A program made the translations under genes and the position numbers. This document shows positions 1 to 8,860 of a DNA stretch of 64,000 nucleotides, in pieces. The notes below the pieces were generated by a model that was given only the letters and a program-made list of their open reading frames with translations, ran no database searches and had not been told where the DNA came from. Positions within the stretch are counted from its first letter, which is position 1. Each line of letters opens with the position of its first letter. Location of the stretch: NCBI RefSeq assembly GCF_900444945.1, contig NZ_UFRM01000001.1:382501-446500 (forward strand). Reading direction: 5' to 3'. The DNA is from Actinobacillus lignieresii (GTDB lineage Bacteria; Pseudomonadota; Gammaproteobacteria; Enterobacterales; Pasteurellaceae).

Positions 1-1270
1 GGATAGCGGACAAGAAGGCGTGATTGCGGTCTATGACTTAGGCGGCGGCACTTTCGATATTTCGATTTTACGCTTAAGTCGCGGCGTATTTGAAGTGTTG
101 GCGACCGGCGGCGATACCGCACTTGGCGGCGATGACTTCGACCATTTACTCGCAGATTGGATTGCACAACAGGCAAATTACCAACCGCAAAATGCTAACG
201 AACAGCGTGAGTTATTAACCCTTGCCACCCAAACTAAAGTAGCACTTTCACAAGCGGTCGAAACCGAAGTGAAATTTGCAAATTGGCAAGGCACGGTAAG
301 CCGTGAGCAATTTAACGAGTTAATTCAACCGTTAGTTAAGCGTTCATTGATGACCTGTCGCCGTGCGTTAAAAGATGCCAGCGTGGAAGGCGAAGAAATC
401 CGTGAAGTAGTGATGGTGGGCGGTTCGACTCGAGTGCCGTTTGTACGTGAACAAGTCGGTGAGTTTTTCGGTAAGCAGCCTTTAACTTCGATTGATCCGG
501 ATAAAGTTGTGGCATTAGGGGCGGCGATTCAAGCGGATATTTTAGTCGGTAATAAACCGGACAGCGAAATGCTGCTGTTAGACGTGGTACCGCTTTCTCT
601 CGGTATCGAAACGATGGGCGGTTTAGTTGAGAAAATTATTCCGCGTAACACGACGATTCCGGTTGCACGTGCGCAAGAATTTACTACCGCGAAAGACGGT
701 CAAACCGCAATGAGCGTACATGTGTTACAAGGCGAACGTGAGTTGGTCGAAGATTGTCGTTCACTCGGTCGCTTTACGTTACGAGGCATTCCGCCGATGG
801 TTGCCGGTGCGGCGACGATTCGTGTTACTTATCAAGTGGATGCGGACGGTTTGCTCAGCGTAACGGCAATGGAAAAATCGACTAAAGTGCAGGCTTCGAT
901 TCAAATTAAACCGTCTTACGGTTTAACTGACGAAGAAGTTACACAAATGATTAAATCTTCAATGACCAATGCCAAAGAAGATATGGAAGCCCGCCAACTT
1001 GCCGAACAGCGAGTTGAAGCGGACAGAACGATTGATACGGTTATTTCGGCATTACAACAAGACGGTGCGGAAGTATTAAGCGTTGAGGAGTTTAAATTAA
1101 TTGAAGCGGAAATCGCAAAACTGATTCAATTAAAACAAGGGACGGATCGACAAGCGATTGCCCAAGGGGTAAAAGATTTAGATCTCGCCACACAAACATT
1201 TGCTGCGAAGCGAATGAATTTATCAATCCAAAAAGCATTAGCGGGTAAAGCCGTTGATGAGATTATTTAG
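1..1270 (+). CDS. hscA: Fe-S cluster chaperone HscA, C-terminal two thirds (partial at window start)
   Basis: Specialised Hsp70 that works with HscB to move [2Fe-2S] clusters from IscU to acceptor proteins in the cytoplasm. The reading frame is open from base 2, so the gene begins before the window; about 420 of the usual ~616 residues are present. Visible are the Hsp70 phosphate motif DLGGGTFD, the adenosine motif [12 protein letters not shown], the linker region [14 protein letters not shown] and the substrate-binding domain, whose helical lid ends in AVDEII. The genes fdx and iscX follow on the same strand, as in the isc operon. Identity is clear from order and motifs. Confidence 0.95.
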   Translation, partial: DSGQEGVIAVYDLGGGTFDISILRLSRGVFEVLATGGDTALGGDDFDHLLADWIAQQANYQPQNANEQRELLTLATQTKVALSQAVETEVKFANWQGTVSREQFNELIQPLVKRSLMTCRRALKDASVEGEEIREVVMVGGSTRVPFVREQVGEFFGKQPLTSIDPDKVVALGAAIQADILVGNKPDSEMLLLDVVPLSLGIETMGGLVEKIIPRNTTIPVARAQEFTTAKDGQTAMSVHVLQGERELVEDCRSLGRFTLRGIPPMVAGAATIRVTYQVDADGLLSVTAMEKSTKVQASIQIKPSYGLTDEEVTQMIKSSMTNAKEDMEARQLAEQRVEADRTIDTVISALQQDGAEVLSVEEFKLIEAEIAKLIQLKQGTDRQAIAQGVKDLDLATQTFAAKRMNLSIQKALAGKAVDEII

Positions 1271-1390
1271 TTTTTATCACTGAAAATACGGAATACTCGG
1301 AAAATAGTATTTGCAAAGAATCGGCAAAATCCGACCGCTTGCATTAATTGATTTCCGTGTCTTTCGATGGTAAATCAAAGAGAGGATATT

Positions 1391-1732
1391 ATGCCAAAAG
1401 TTGTTTTTCTTCCGCATGAAGAGTTCTGCCCGGAAGGTATGGTGATTGAAGCGCAAACCGGCGACAATTTATTAGAGTTAGCACACAATGCAGGTGTTGA
1501 AATTCACCATGCTTGTGACGGTTCTTGTGCGTGTACTACTTGCCATGTGGTAATTCGTGAAGGATTTGATTCATTAAATGAAACGACCGATCAAGAAGAA
1601 GATATGCTAGATAAAGCATGGGGTCTGGAAATGGACAGCCGTTTAAGTTGCCAATGTGTGGTTGGTGAAGAAGACTTAGTGGTAGAGATTCCGAAATATA
1701 ACTTAAATCATGCAAATGAGGTGGCACACTAA
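1391..1732 (+). CDS. fdx: [2Fe-2S] ferredoxin of the Isc system
   Basis: Adrenodoxin-type ferredoxin that supplies electrons for Fe-S cluster assembly on IscU. The 113-residue protein starts [16 protein letters not shown] and has the cluster-binding pattern [10 protein letters not shown] followed by a distal Cys in LSCQC. An in-frame ATG lies 24 bases upstream, but the start at 1391 has AGAGG just before it and gives the family's usual N-terminus. It follows hscA after about 120 bases, which contain an uptake-signal core (ACCGCTTG), and its stop overlaps the iscX start by one base. Confidence 0.95.
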   Translation: MPKVVFLPHEEFCPEGMVIEAQTGDNLLELAHNAGVEIHHACDGSCACTTCHVVIREGFDSLNETTDQEEDMLDKAWGLEMDSRLSCQCVVGEEDLVVEIPKYNLNHANEVAH

Positions 1733-1926
1733 TGAAATGGTCTGATACACGCATGATTGCGGAAAATCTCTATGATATGAATCCGGATTTAGATCCGACA
1801 ACGGTTCGTTTTACCGATATGCACAAATGGATCTGCGAAATGGACGATTTTGATGATGATCCGGAAGCGTCAAACGAACAGGTTCTTGAGGCTATCTTGA
1901 CTATTTGGCTTGAAGAATACAAATAA
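1732..1926 (+). CDS. iscX: Fe-S assembly protein IscX
   Basis: Small acidic protein of 64 residues that binds IscS and is thought to modulate or supply iron for cluster assembly. The sequence is rich in Asp and Glu and ends in a WLEEYK-like motif typical of IscX/YfhJ; the length matches the family. The start codon overlaps the fdx stop (TAATG), showing translational coupling, and it is the last gene of the isc operon here. Downstream lies an IS remnant. Confidence 0.93.
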   Translation: MKWSDTRMIAENLYDMNPDLDPTTVRFTDMHKWICEMDDFDDDPEASNEQVLEAILTIWLEEYK

Positions 1927-1939
1927 TCTGTAAAAACCT

Positions 1940-2932
1940 AAAGCGAAAGTTTTAGTTTTTGTTCGCAACTACTTATATTTTTGCATCTGTTTTGCTTGGC
2001 ATTAGTTGGTTTAAGGTTTTTCGTGAAAAGTGCTTAGATGGCAGAGAATCATCTTTTGGGTAGCTTGAATTACCTAAAATATTGAGATCAAAGATAAAAA
2101 AGAAACAGATTTACGTGCTTGAACCAACAGATTTATCACTACACGCCTTTAAAAAAATAACAACGTGAGCTTGCGATTTCCCGCTATGAGATTGCTTACT
2201 TAAAAGGTTGAAGGAGCTTGACTGCCAAAAACGACAGCAGAAAAAGGAACCGCCATTCATGCCCTAAAAAAGCACATTCATTAAATGATTTATTGCAAGT
2301 GGCTCAAATGGTCAGCTCCCCCTTTTATTATCAAGAGGTTAAACGAAATTATTCTGAAGAAAAAGCAGTGATGTTGAGAGAATAGCGGGATGGTTATCGT
2401 GCTTTAACTCTAAAATTGCGTCAAATCGGTGTTAGATTAAATCATACAACTATCTTGAAGCTGAGGAATGTCCAGCAAGATCTATTCTATTGTTCGCAAG
2501 AAAAACTTTATTTTTCATTAGCTAATTGAGAAATTATCTCTTATCAGATTGCGACATGTCCCAAATTCCCGATGGTTAAAAAGATGCTAGAACAAGGGCT
2601 GAGTCAATTAAAAGCCACGGATGGCCCGATTATTCATTATGCTCAAGGTGTAATGGTACAGCGGCGTGGCGAAATATGTTAGAAGGAAAAGTTATCCAGA
2701 GCATGAGTCGATAGCTGTTATAATAATGCGCTAATTGAAAGTTTCTTTGGGATTTTGAAATCAGAATGCTTTTACCATCGCAGTTATACATCGATAGTAG
2801 GGCCACAGACCGAGTTGGAAGAATATTTAGTGTATTATTACTAAACTGGATTTAAAAGGACTGGGCCCTGCTCAATCCCGAAGCTCAGCCTTTATAGTTT
2901 ATTAATCTGTTCAACTTTTTGGGGCAAATCAT
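1940..2932 (+). mobile_element. Decayed IS3-family insertion sequence remnant
   Basis: About 1 kb between iscX and the slam gene holds no intact gene but keeps the recognisable body of an IS3-family element read on the + strand. The right edge, near 2909-2932, has CAACTTTTTGGGG and ATCA, matching the terminal repeat of the element at 8233-9402. No convincing left terminal repeat is visible, so the left boundary is only approximate. Confidence 0.7.
2168..2865 (+). pseudogene. IS3-family transposase OrfA tail and OrfB, multiply interrupted
   Basis: Conceptual translation in shifting frames gives an OrfA-like end (EIAYLK then LKEL) near 2180-2220. OrfB pieces follow: LNDLLQVAQMVSSPFYYQEV near 2280-2345, RDGYRALTLKLRQIG near 2390, CPNFPMVKKMLEQGL near 2565-2610 and NALIESFFGILKSECFYHRS near 2730-2780. 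Several stops and frameshifts interrupt it, and the aspartate expected in the HSDQG motif is replaced (HYAQG). The element cannot make an active transposase. It is related in type to the IS at 8233-9402 but clearly more decayed. Confidence 0.75.
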
Positions 2933-2951
2933 ATCGTTTTTAATTATTAGA

Positions 2952-4367
2952 TTAAAAACGACTTTCGATGATCAGATTCGCATTTTTATCCGTGTAAGCA
3001 TATAGGCTTGGTAAGTTGCTATGATGTTTAGCATAGCCAAGTTGCAGTTTGGGTGTAAGCCCTAACCAATGCCAATCTCGTTTCCAAAGGGTAAGATTAA
3101 TGCTGTTCACACGGTCATGGCGAATTTTACCTAGATTAAGTTTGCCACCCAGCACCGCAGTGTCTTTATAATGTCTGTCGGTGTAAGCAAGGGTCAGGCG
3201 GCTTGATAATCCAAGTGTTTGCCATTCCTGCTGCCAGCCGAAACGTAAGCTTTTGGTATCAGAACTATGTTGTTTCAATACGGTTTTATCTCGGTTGAAA
3301 TCGGTACCAATAAAGAAAAACTGTTGCGGATTACGTAGCCAGAGTAGGGTAGCTGAAGCAAGTTTATAGCTGCCATTGTAAATGTGCTGGTCGAAATAGC
3401 GTTTTTTCCCATACTCGAATGCAGTAGCAAGTTGCCAGTGAATAGAAAGCCAATATGCATGTTCTAGCCTTAATCCGTTTGTCCAGCGTTCTGATTGATG
3501 ATGTTTCCAGCGTTTTTCATAAAATGGCAATACGCGGGTGGTTTGGTGTGACTTTTTGTAAGCATAGCCAAACAAAGCGCGATTGGTGATTTCATCGTAG
3601 TCATGATTATCCCAATAAAGTTCCCCCTGCGTTTGATTATCGAAACTAAGGTAATGCGAGCCAAGTAGGTTAAAATCTCTTTGTAGTCCAAAAGAATAGT
3701 GAATTCCGTGCGCAGTTTGTGGTAACAGGTTAGGCTGTTTCACATAGCCGGTATGCTCAATTTCAGTTTGTTTGGATGTGTTATTGATATTACCATCCCG
3801 TACATAGTGGGCAGAGAAATTGAACTTCCAAGCTTGTTTTTTCTCCAGATATTGCTGATACTGTTCAATCAGTTGCTGCACTTTATAAGGTAGGTTTTCG
3901 GCACTTTTAGCTTTATCGAATTGTTCACTTGCCGCATTCGTTTGTTGATCATGTAGTAATGCAATTGCCAGTTCAATTCGTACGGTATTTAGTTCAGGTT
4001 GTTTAGCAAGAATAGTGCGAAACTTTCGAATAGCTTGTGAATAATTTCCTTTAAGTAGCGCGATTTTACCTTGAGCATAGCGCAATAAAATAGGGTCAAT
4101 TTGGTTAAAATCTTGATAAATTGTGACTAGTTTTTCCATATTAGTGAGCTGGCGAGTATAGATAGCTTGGCTGAGTAATTTTTCGGTTAATGCCTGATTA
4201 GCACGTAATTCAGCTTCGTTAAAAATGTGGCGAGACGATTGTTCCACTGCAAGCTGTAAGGGTGCCGATGTTGGTTTAGCGATATGTTCTATTTGGCTAG
4301 GTGTACTATTGGGATCTTGAGCAAAGAGTAATGTCGGAAAAAAAAACAGTAATGGAAATTTCTTCAT
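2952..4367 (-). CDS. Slam-type surface lipoprotein assembly modulator
   Basis: Outer-membrane protein predicted to move a lipoprotein from the periplasm to the cell surface. The 471-residue product starts with a signal peptide ending LLFA, followed by a helical TPR-like region (about 30-165; for example YAQGKIALLKGNYSQAIRKF) and a C-terminal beta-barrel of about 290 residues with alternating aromatic strands, ending IIESRF with a terminal Phe. This two-part plan is that of Slam proteins (DUF560). It lies 56 bases downstream of a TbpB-like lipoprotein gene on the same strand, its probable client. ATG at 4367 is preceded by AGGA. The family call is firm; the client is inferred from neighbourhood. 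Confidence 0.88.
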   Translation of the reverse strand: MKKFPLLFFFPTLLFAQDPNSTPSQIEHIAKPTSAPLQLAVEQSSRHIFNEAELRANQALTEKLLSQAIYTRQLTNMEKLVTIYQDFNQIDPILLRYAQGKIALLKGNYSQAIRKFRTILAKQPELNTVRIELAIALLHDQQTNAASEQFDKAKSAENLPYKVQQLIEQYQQYLEKKQAWKFNFSAHYVRDGNINNTSKQTEIEHTGYVKQPNLLPQTAHGIHYSFGLQRDFNLLGSHYLSFDNQTQGELYWDNHDYDEITNRALFGYAYKKSHQTTRVLPFYEKRWKHHQSERWTNGLRLEHAYWLSIHWQLATAFEYGKKRYFDQHIYNGSYKLASATLLWLRNPQQFFFIGTDFNRDKTVLKQHSSDTKSLRFGWQQEWQTLGLSSRLTLAYTDRHYKDTAVLGGKLNLGKIRHDRVNSINLTLWKRDWHWLGLTPKLQLGYAKHHSNLPSLYAYTDKNANLIIESRF

Positions 4368-4386
4368 TTCTTATCCTTAGAAAAAG

Positions 4387-4410
4387 AAAAGGGCGGTTAC
4401 CAGCCCTTTT
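4387..4410 (-). terminator. Hairpin between the lipoprotein and slam genes (possible partial terminator)
   Basis: Eight-base stem AAAAGGGC / GCCCTTTT with loop GGTTACCA. On the minus strand it is followed by a T-rich run. It lies between the lipoprotein stop and the slam start, so it could reduce expression of slam relative to its client. Confidence 0.65.
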
Positions 4411-4423
4411 AGCTATGGCGAGC

Positions 4424-5680
4424 CTATTTTTCAGTTTTCACTGCACCAAATACAGCGTTATATTTAGTTATGTCATTGTTATTAATATCACCTGTTTCAT
4501 TTTCTAATTCAATAGAACCAACGGCATCGTTAAGCTTTGGACCAGCAAACTCGACAGAGTAGAAGCCTTTCAACGAGTTATTTGCTTTAGCTTCGCCATT
4601 AAAGCCAATATGATCCACTAAATAAGTTGCTGGAGCAAGTTTACTTTCTTCAAGCTTAATTTCACCTATAGTTGTACTATTTACTTTCCCACTAAGCTTA
4701 CTGTCTGTCCAATTATTATCTAAGTGCAAGTTCAAGGTTACATCGCCATCTACTTGTGGAGCAAAGACAACGGTTTCATTGTCAATCTGCTTTTCAATAC
4801 GTGCAATCACGTTTCCTTGGTAAACAGCATCACCTACAAGCCCATTATTCCATTTGGCAGTTTGACCATTTAATGTATAAACGCCATATTCAGCATAGCT
4901 TGCGCCACTTTCTCCTTCGCTAATGATTCTCCTTCCATCTCTTCCTGTGCTGAGTTGTACATGGAAGAGATTGCTGTTATTCGCATCTGTAAATAGTGCT
5001 CCATAACTAGAATAAGGCTGATTCACGTACAAGTAGTTGATTTTATTTGAATCCCCAACAATTTTACTATCTTGGTAGATGCCACTATGTTGCCCTAAGT
5101 AGTTATTACCTTTTTGATTAAGATTTTTGATAAAAGGGCTACCCTGTTCATTTTGTCCAAGTTCAAAACTAAGAAAATGGTTATATTCTGTCTTCCCAAA
5201 TTCCTCGCTATTACCAAGAGGTGAATTTTTGCTTTTAGTCAGTGAATCCAGATGATCTTTGCGATATTCACTAATATTGAGCAAACTGCCATTTCGACTT
5301 AATGCAACAACTCGCCATGCCTGGCCTTTGCTATCCTCATTAATACCAGAAGCGTACGGTTTATTCTTTGGTATATCAGGTTGTGCGGGTTGTTCTGGTT
5401 GAGCAGGTTTTTCTGGTGTAGGAACAATGGGCTCTGGCTGTTTTGGTGTTTCGGCTGGAGTAACCGGTTTAGCCGGTTGCACCGGTTTTGGTAGCTCAGG
5501 TTTAGCAGGAATGTTATTGGCTTTATTCGATTCTTCCTTTTTATCCTTTTCCTTTGTGATTTGAATTGGTTGAGGCTCTGAATTTTTTGCTACCACAGAT
5601 GGACCATGGCTAGATTTACAGCCAGTAATCACAAAAGAAACCGCAATTGCGGCAAGAGTAAGTTTAAATGTAGAACGCAT
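4424..5680 (-). CDS. TbpB/HpuA-like surface lipoprotein, probable Slam client
   Basis: Lipoprotein of 418 residues. The signal peptide ends in the lipobox VITGC (Cys at residue 21). A long Pro/Glu/Lys/Gln linker follows (about 50-105, repeats of PAKP, PEKP, QPEQP), then a ligand-binding body and a C-terminal barrel-like domain with typical Slam-dependent lipoprotein features (GFYSVEFAGPK, NAVFGAVK near the end). It is smaller than TbpB (~550-600 residues) and nearer single-lobed HpuA or factor-H-binding size. It is upstream of slam on the same strand and divergent from the ZnuD-like receptor, so it may be the co-receptor lipoprotein. The ligand is unknown; haem, haemoglobin or a zinc protein are options. 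Confidence 0.82.
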   Translation of the reverse strand: MRSTFKLTLAAIAVSFVITGCKSSHGPSVVAKNSEPQPIQITKEKDKKEESNKANNIPAKPELPKPVQPAKPVTPAETPKQPEPIVPTPEKPAQPEQPAQPDIPKNKPYASGINEDSKGQAWRVVALSRNGSLLNISEYRKDHLDSLTKSKNSPLGNSEEFGKTEYNHFLSFELGQNEQGSPFIKNLNQKGNNYLGQHSGIYQDSKIVGDSNKINYLYVNQPYSSYGALFTDANNSNLFHVQLSTGRDGRRIISEGESGASYAEYGVYTLNGQTAKWNNGLVGDAVYQGNVIARIEKQIDNETVVFAPQVDGDVTLNLHLDNNWTDSKLSGKVNSTTIGEIKLEESKLAPATYLVDHIGFNGEAKANNSLKGFYSVEFAGPKLNDAVGSIELENETGDINNNDITKYNAVFGAVKTEK

Positions 5681-5841
5681 GTTTTATCTCCGTTAAGTTA
5701 AATCCATAAAATTTTAATGGATATATTTCCTGCTTGGCAAGAGGGGAAAGATAAAAATATATAATTTTTTTATGGTTATTATTGTCAAGCCTCATATTTT
5801 GCAGTAACTTATTAACCATAATTATTTTATGGAGAATAAAA
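5681..5841. promoter_or_regulatory. Divergent promoter region between surface lipoprotein and ZnuD-like gene
   Basis: An AT-rich 161-base gap separates the two divergent genes. A TATATAATTTTTTTAT stretch near 5757-5772 could hold -10 elements. ATGGTTA (5772-5778) and TTAACCAT (5812-5819) form a loose inverted repeat. I see no convincing Zur or Fur palindrome, so the regulator is not assigned. Confidence 0.4.
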
Positions 5842-8214
5842 TTGTTTAATAAAAAATTACTAGCTGTGTTGATTTCAGCCCAATTTAGCCCGCTTGTTTG
5901 GGCAAACAATAACGGTGTTGCAGTGTTAGACGAAGTTTCAGTAGTTGGTAGCACGCCGAGTATTTCGCAAGGAAGTGAAGTTACCTTACTGAAAGTCAGT
6001 GATAAAATTATTGCAGGTAAGGAATTTAAAAAGCGCTCAGCAACGCTGGGCAATGCGCTTGCAGCGGAGTTAGGTGTACACAGTAACCCGTTTGGCGGTG
6101 GCGCGAGTAAGCCAATTATCCGTGGCCAAGAAGGCGCGAGAATTCGTATTCTGCAAAACGGTTCGGATGTGATTGATATGTCAAACCTATCGCCAGATCA
6201 TGCGGTGGTTGCCGATTCATTGCTTGCTAAACAGGTAGAAATTTTGCGTGGTTCCAGTACCTTGCTTTATGCCAGCAGTTCACCGGCGGGGATTGTGAAC
6301 GTGGTAGATAAACGTATTCCAACTGAGATCCCAGAAAAGGGCTATGAGGTGGAACTCAATAGCCGTTTTGATACCGCTGCCAAAGAGAAAGTCGGCGCAT
6401 TAGGGGCAACCTTTGGTATCGGCAAACATATTGCGGTGCGAGCCGAAGGACTGACCCGCCACAGCGATAACTACCGTGTTCCAGGGATTAATTTAGGTGA
6501 ACGGTTAAACTATGTCCCGGATACTTATAATAAATCAAAAGTCGGCACGTTAGGGTTATCCTTTGTTGGTGAGCAAGGTTATATCGGTGCGTCATACAGT
6601 AAACGGCGGGATAACTATGGCTTACCAGGCCATAACCATAAATTCGATTTCTGTACTGGACATATTTATGGCAATAAACGGGACAAATACGCCTATACCT
6701 ATCTCTATCCGCATTTGATTGGCGAGGAAAACATTGGGAGCAATCCGCATTTCCACTGTGGAACTGATCATGCAGAAGATGGTACACACAGCCACGATAA
6801 TCCATTCGGACACGATCACGACCATACACACCCTGGTCCATGGGTTGATTTAGAATCCAAACGATTTGATGTAAAAGCCGAGTTGCGTCAGCCATTCAAA
6901 GGTATTGATAAAATTAAAGTAAGCTACGCCGATGCCGATTATTACCATGACGAAAAAGATGCCGGTGTGTTAGCAACACGCTACCATAAACAGCTGAAAA
7001 AAGATCAGGATTATGGCAAACCGGTCAATATTTTCAAAAATCGAGGCAAAAATGCCCGCTTGGAAATCTATCATGCACCACTAGGTGGTTTAACCGGTGT
7101 ATGGGGCGTGCAGTACCAAACTCAGAAGAGCAGCATGCATGCACCGAAAGATCGTGAAGTGAAATTCCCGCTGGTTGAAAACACGAATAAACAGATGAGC
7201 CTGTTTGGTATTGAGCAATATATGTGGGATAATTTTGCTCTTGAATTTGCTGGACGAGTAGAAAAGCAGAAGATTGAAATTGAATACGATCGCAATGAAA
7301 TCAAACGCTTGCAGGATCATTATCGCATTAGTGGTGGTAAACAGGTTGAGCCAGATCTGTCACCTTATAACCAAAACGCTTATGCCTATTCCAGTACGCT
7401 AAATTGGTTCTTCCACCCAGATTATCAGCTCTCGTTTACTGCATCGCATAATGAACGTTTCCCAACGCCGATGGAGCTGTATTATCATGGACAGCATATT
7501 GCGACTAACTCGTTTGAATACGGCAATAAAGATTTGAAAAAAGAGCAATCTAACAATGTAGAACTAGGCTTAGGTTATCAAACTGAGCGAGTTGGGTACA
7601 AAGTGAATGTTTATTACAACCACTTTAAAAACTACATTTACAATGAAAATTTATTCCGTGAAAATCAGTTATTTATGCGTCGTTATAACCAGGCAAAAGC
7701 CCGTTTTTACGGCATAGAAGCTGAGGCAAGCTACCGCTTTAACGACAAATACCAAGCCACGATTTTTGGTGATATGGTAAGAGGCTGGCTGACCAATTTA
7801 CCTCCACTGACGGTAAACAGCGATTACAGCGTATTTAAAGATTATTTACCAAAAGATGCTAAACCAGGTGAAGATTATTTGATTTATCGTGCTGATCAAA
7901 ATACGCCTCGAACCCCTCCTGTACGACTAGGTTTTCGTTTTAATGCGGAGTTTACCCCAAATTGGTCAGGAGATTTAGAATTGATCCGTACCTTTACTCA
8001 ACGCCGTACCAGTCAGTTGGAATATATTACGGAAGGTAATACGATGTTAAATATTGGTGTGGCATATAGTAATAAGTGGAAAGATTTGGATTACAAAATC
8101 AGTCTAAACGGTACTAATTTACTCAACCAACCGGTCTATATTCACACCTCTTACCACCAATTTGTACCGCAAACGGGACGGAATTTTATATTGGTTGTGA
8201 ATGTTAAATTCTAA
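5842..8214 (+). CDS. znuD: ZnuD-like TonB-dependent outer-membrane zinc receptor
   Basis: Predicted outer-membrane active transporter for zinc or a zinc-carrying ligand, energised by TonB. About 790 residues: signal peptide ending PLVWA, a TonB-box-like stretch (DEVSVVG), plug domain (GGGASKPIIRGQEGARIRIL, VEILRGSSTLLYASSSPAG) and a 22-strand barrel ending in Phe (NVKF). A loop at about residues 302-335 has nine His and one Cys (HFHCGTDH, HSHDNPFGHDHDHTH); another has GHNHKFDFCTGH. These match Neisseria ZnuD in place and character. The start is taken as TTG at 5842 with GGAG seven bases upstream, because it opens directly on a signal peptide; an in-frame TTG at 5782 would add 20 residues. Confidence 0.88.
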   Translation: MFNKKLLAVLISAQFSPLVWANNNGVAVLDEVSVVGSTPSISQGSEVTLLKVSDKIIAGKEFKKRSATLGNALAAELGVHSNPFGGGASKPIIRGQEGARIRILQNGSDVIDMSNLSPDHAVVADSLLAKQVEILRGSSTLLYASSSPAGIVNVVDKRIPTEIPEKGYEVELNSRFDTAAKEKVGALGATFGIGKHIAVRAEGLTRHSDNYRVPGINLGERLNYVPDTYNKSKVGTLGLSFVGEQGYIGASYSKRRDNYGLPGHNHKFDFCTGHIYGNKRDKYAYTYLYPHLIGEENIGSNPHFHCGTDHAEDGTHSHDNPFGHDHDHTHPGPWVDLESKRFDVKAELRQPFKGIDKIKVSYADADYYHDEKDAGVLATRYHKQLKKDQDYGKPVNIFKNRGKNARLEIYHAPLGGLTGVWGVQYQTQKSSMHAPKDREVKFPLVENTNKQMSLFGIEQYMWDNFALEFAGRVEKQKIEIEYDRNEIKRLQDHYRISGGKQVEPDLSPYNQNAYAYSSTLNWFFHPDYQLSFTASHNERFPTPMELYYHGQHIATNSFEYGNKDLKKEQSNNVELGLGYQTERVGYKVNVYYNHFKNYIYNENLFRENQLFMRRYNQAKARFYGIEAEASYRFNDKYQATIFGDMVRGWLTNLPPLTVNSDYSVFKDYLPKDAKPGEDYLIYRADQNTPRTPPVRLGFRFNAEFTPNWSGDLELIRTFTQRRTSQLEYITEGNTMLNIGVAYSNKWKDLDYKISLNGTNLLNQPVYIHTSYHQFVPQTGRNFILVVNVKF

Positions 8215-8226
8215 AAACAAGGAGCC
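8214..8226. terminator. Left arm of a bidirectional terminator split by an IS
   Basis: AAAACAAGGAGCC here is the exact reverse complement of GGCTCCTTGTTTT at 9406-9418. Removing the IS and one target copy leaves a 13-bp stem with a six-base loop (TATGAA), placed between two convergent genes. Confidence 0.8.
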
Positions 8227-8259
8227 TATGAATGATCTGACCCCAAAAAGTTAGACTAT

Positions 8260-8860
8260 TTAATTTAAGGACTGAGTTCTGTATTGTACAGGGTTCAGTC
8301 CTTTTAATTTCACTTGAATACGCTCATTGTTGTAATAATGAATGTACTCGTGAATCACTTTCTCAAGTTGTTCGAAAGTGTCAAATCGCTTACCAAAGTA
8401 ACATTCCGTTTTCAATCGCCCAAAAAAACTTTCCATTGCCCCATTATCCAAACAATTCCCTTTTCTCGACATACTTTGTTTAATATGATGTTTTCTCAGC
8501 ATTTCTTGATAGTCTGCCATCTGGTATTGCCAGCCTTGGTCGGAATGTAAAATCGGTTTAGCGTCCTTAGGCAGTTTTGCGACCGCTTGCTTTAGCATCC
8601 GCATCACTTGCTCAAAGTTCGGGCTTCTTGCTAAATCATAAGCAAGAATTTCACTATTTTTAACGTAATACGACGATAGCCGTAATTGCCATCATTATCC
8701 TAATAAATCTCAATCACTTTCTGCCTCATCACTGCATTTTTATCGATTTTAGGCGGTAAGTGATAAAAGAACGTACTACGTTTTAAACCCGTCAAAGGGA
8801 GGAGGATTTCTAAGGGAAAATCCACTCGCAACGTTTTTACGATGGCTGCTTTTGCCGCAT
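8260..8860 (-). pseudogene. IS3-family transposase OrfB, stop codon and internal deletion
   Basis: The N-terminal part is readable from about 8860 down to 8690 (IVKTLRVDFPLEILLPLTGL, STFFYHLPPKIDKNAVMRQK), then hits a TAG before DNDGNYGYRRIT. A different frame resumes near 8647 with EILAYDLARSPNFEQVMRML and continues to the end. The join skips the region with the first catalytic aspartate. The later part keeps the second Asp (HSDQGWQY) and the Glu (MESFFGRLKTE). OrfB is normally ~280 residues in the -1 frame of OrfA. This copy cannot make a functional transposase. Confidence 0.85.

Noticed and set aside
5681..5841. Zur operator between the lipoprotein and znuD-like genes
   Set aside because: I could not find a convincing palindrome; the only inverted repeat is short and widely spaced.
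6488..6895. Antisense frames with His/Tyr-rich translations inside the znuD-like gene
   Set aside because: They mirror the His-rich coding repeats on the other strand and have no ribosome site or family resemblance.
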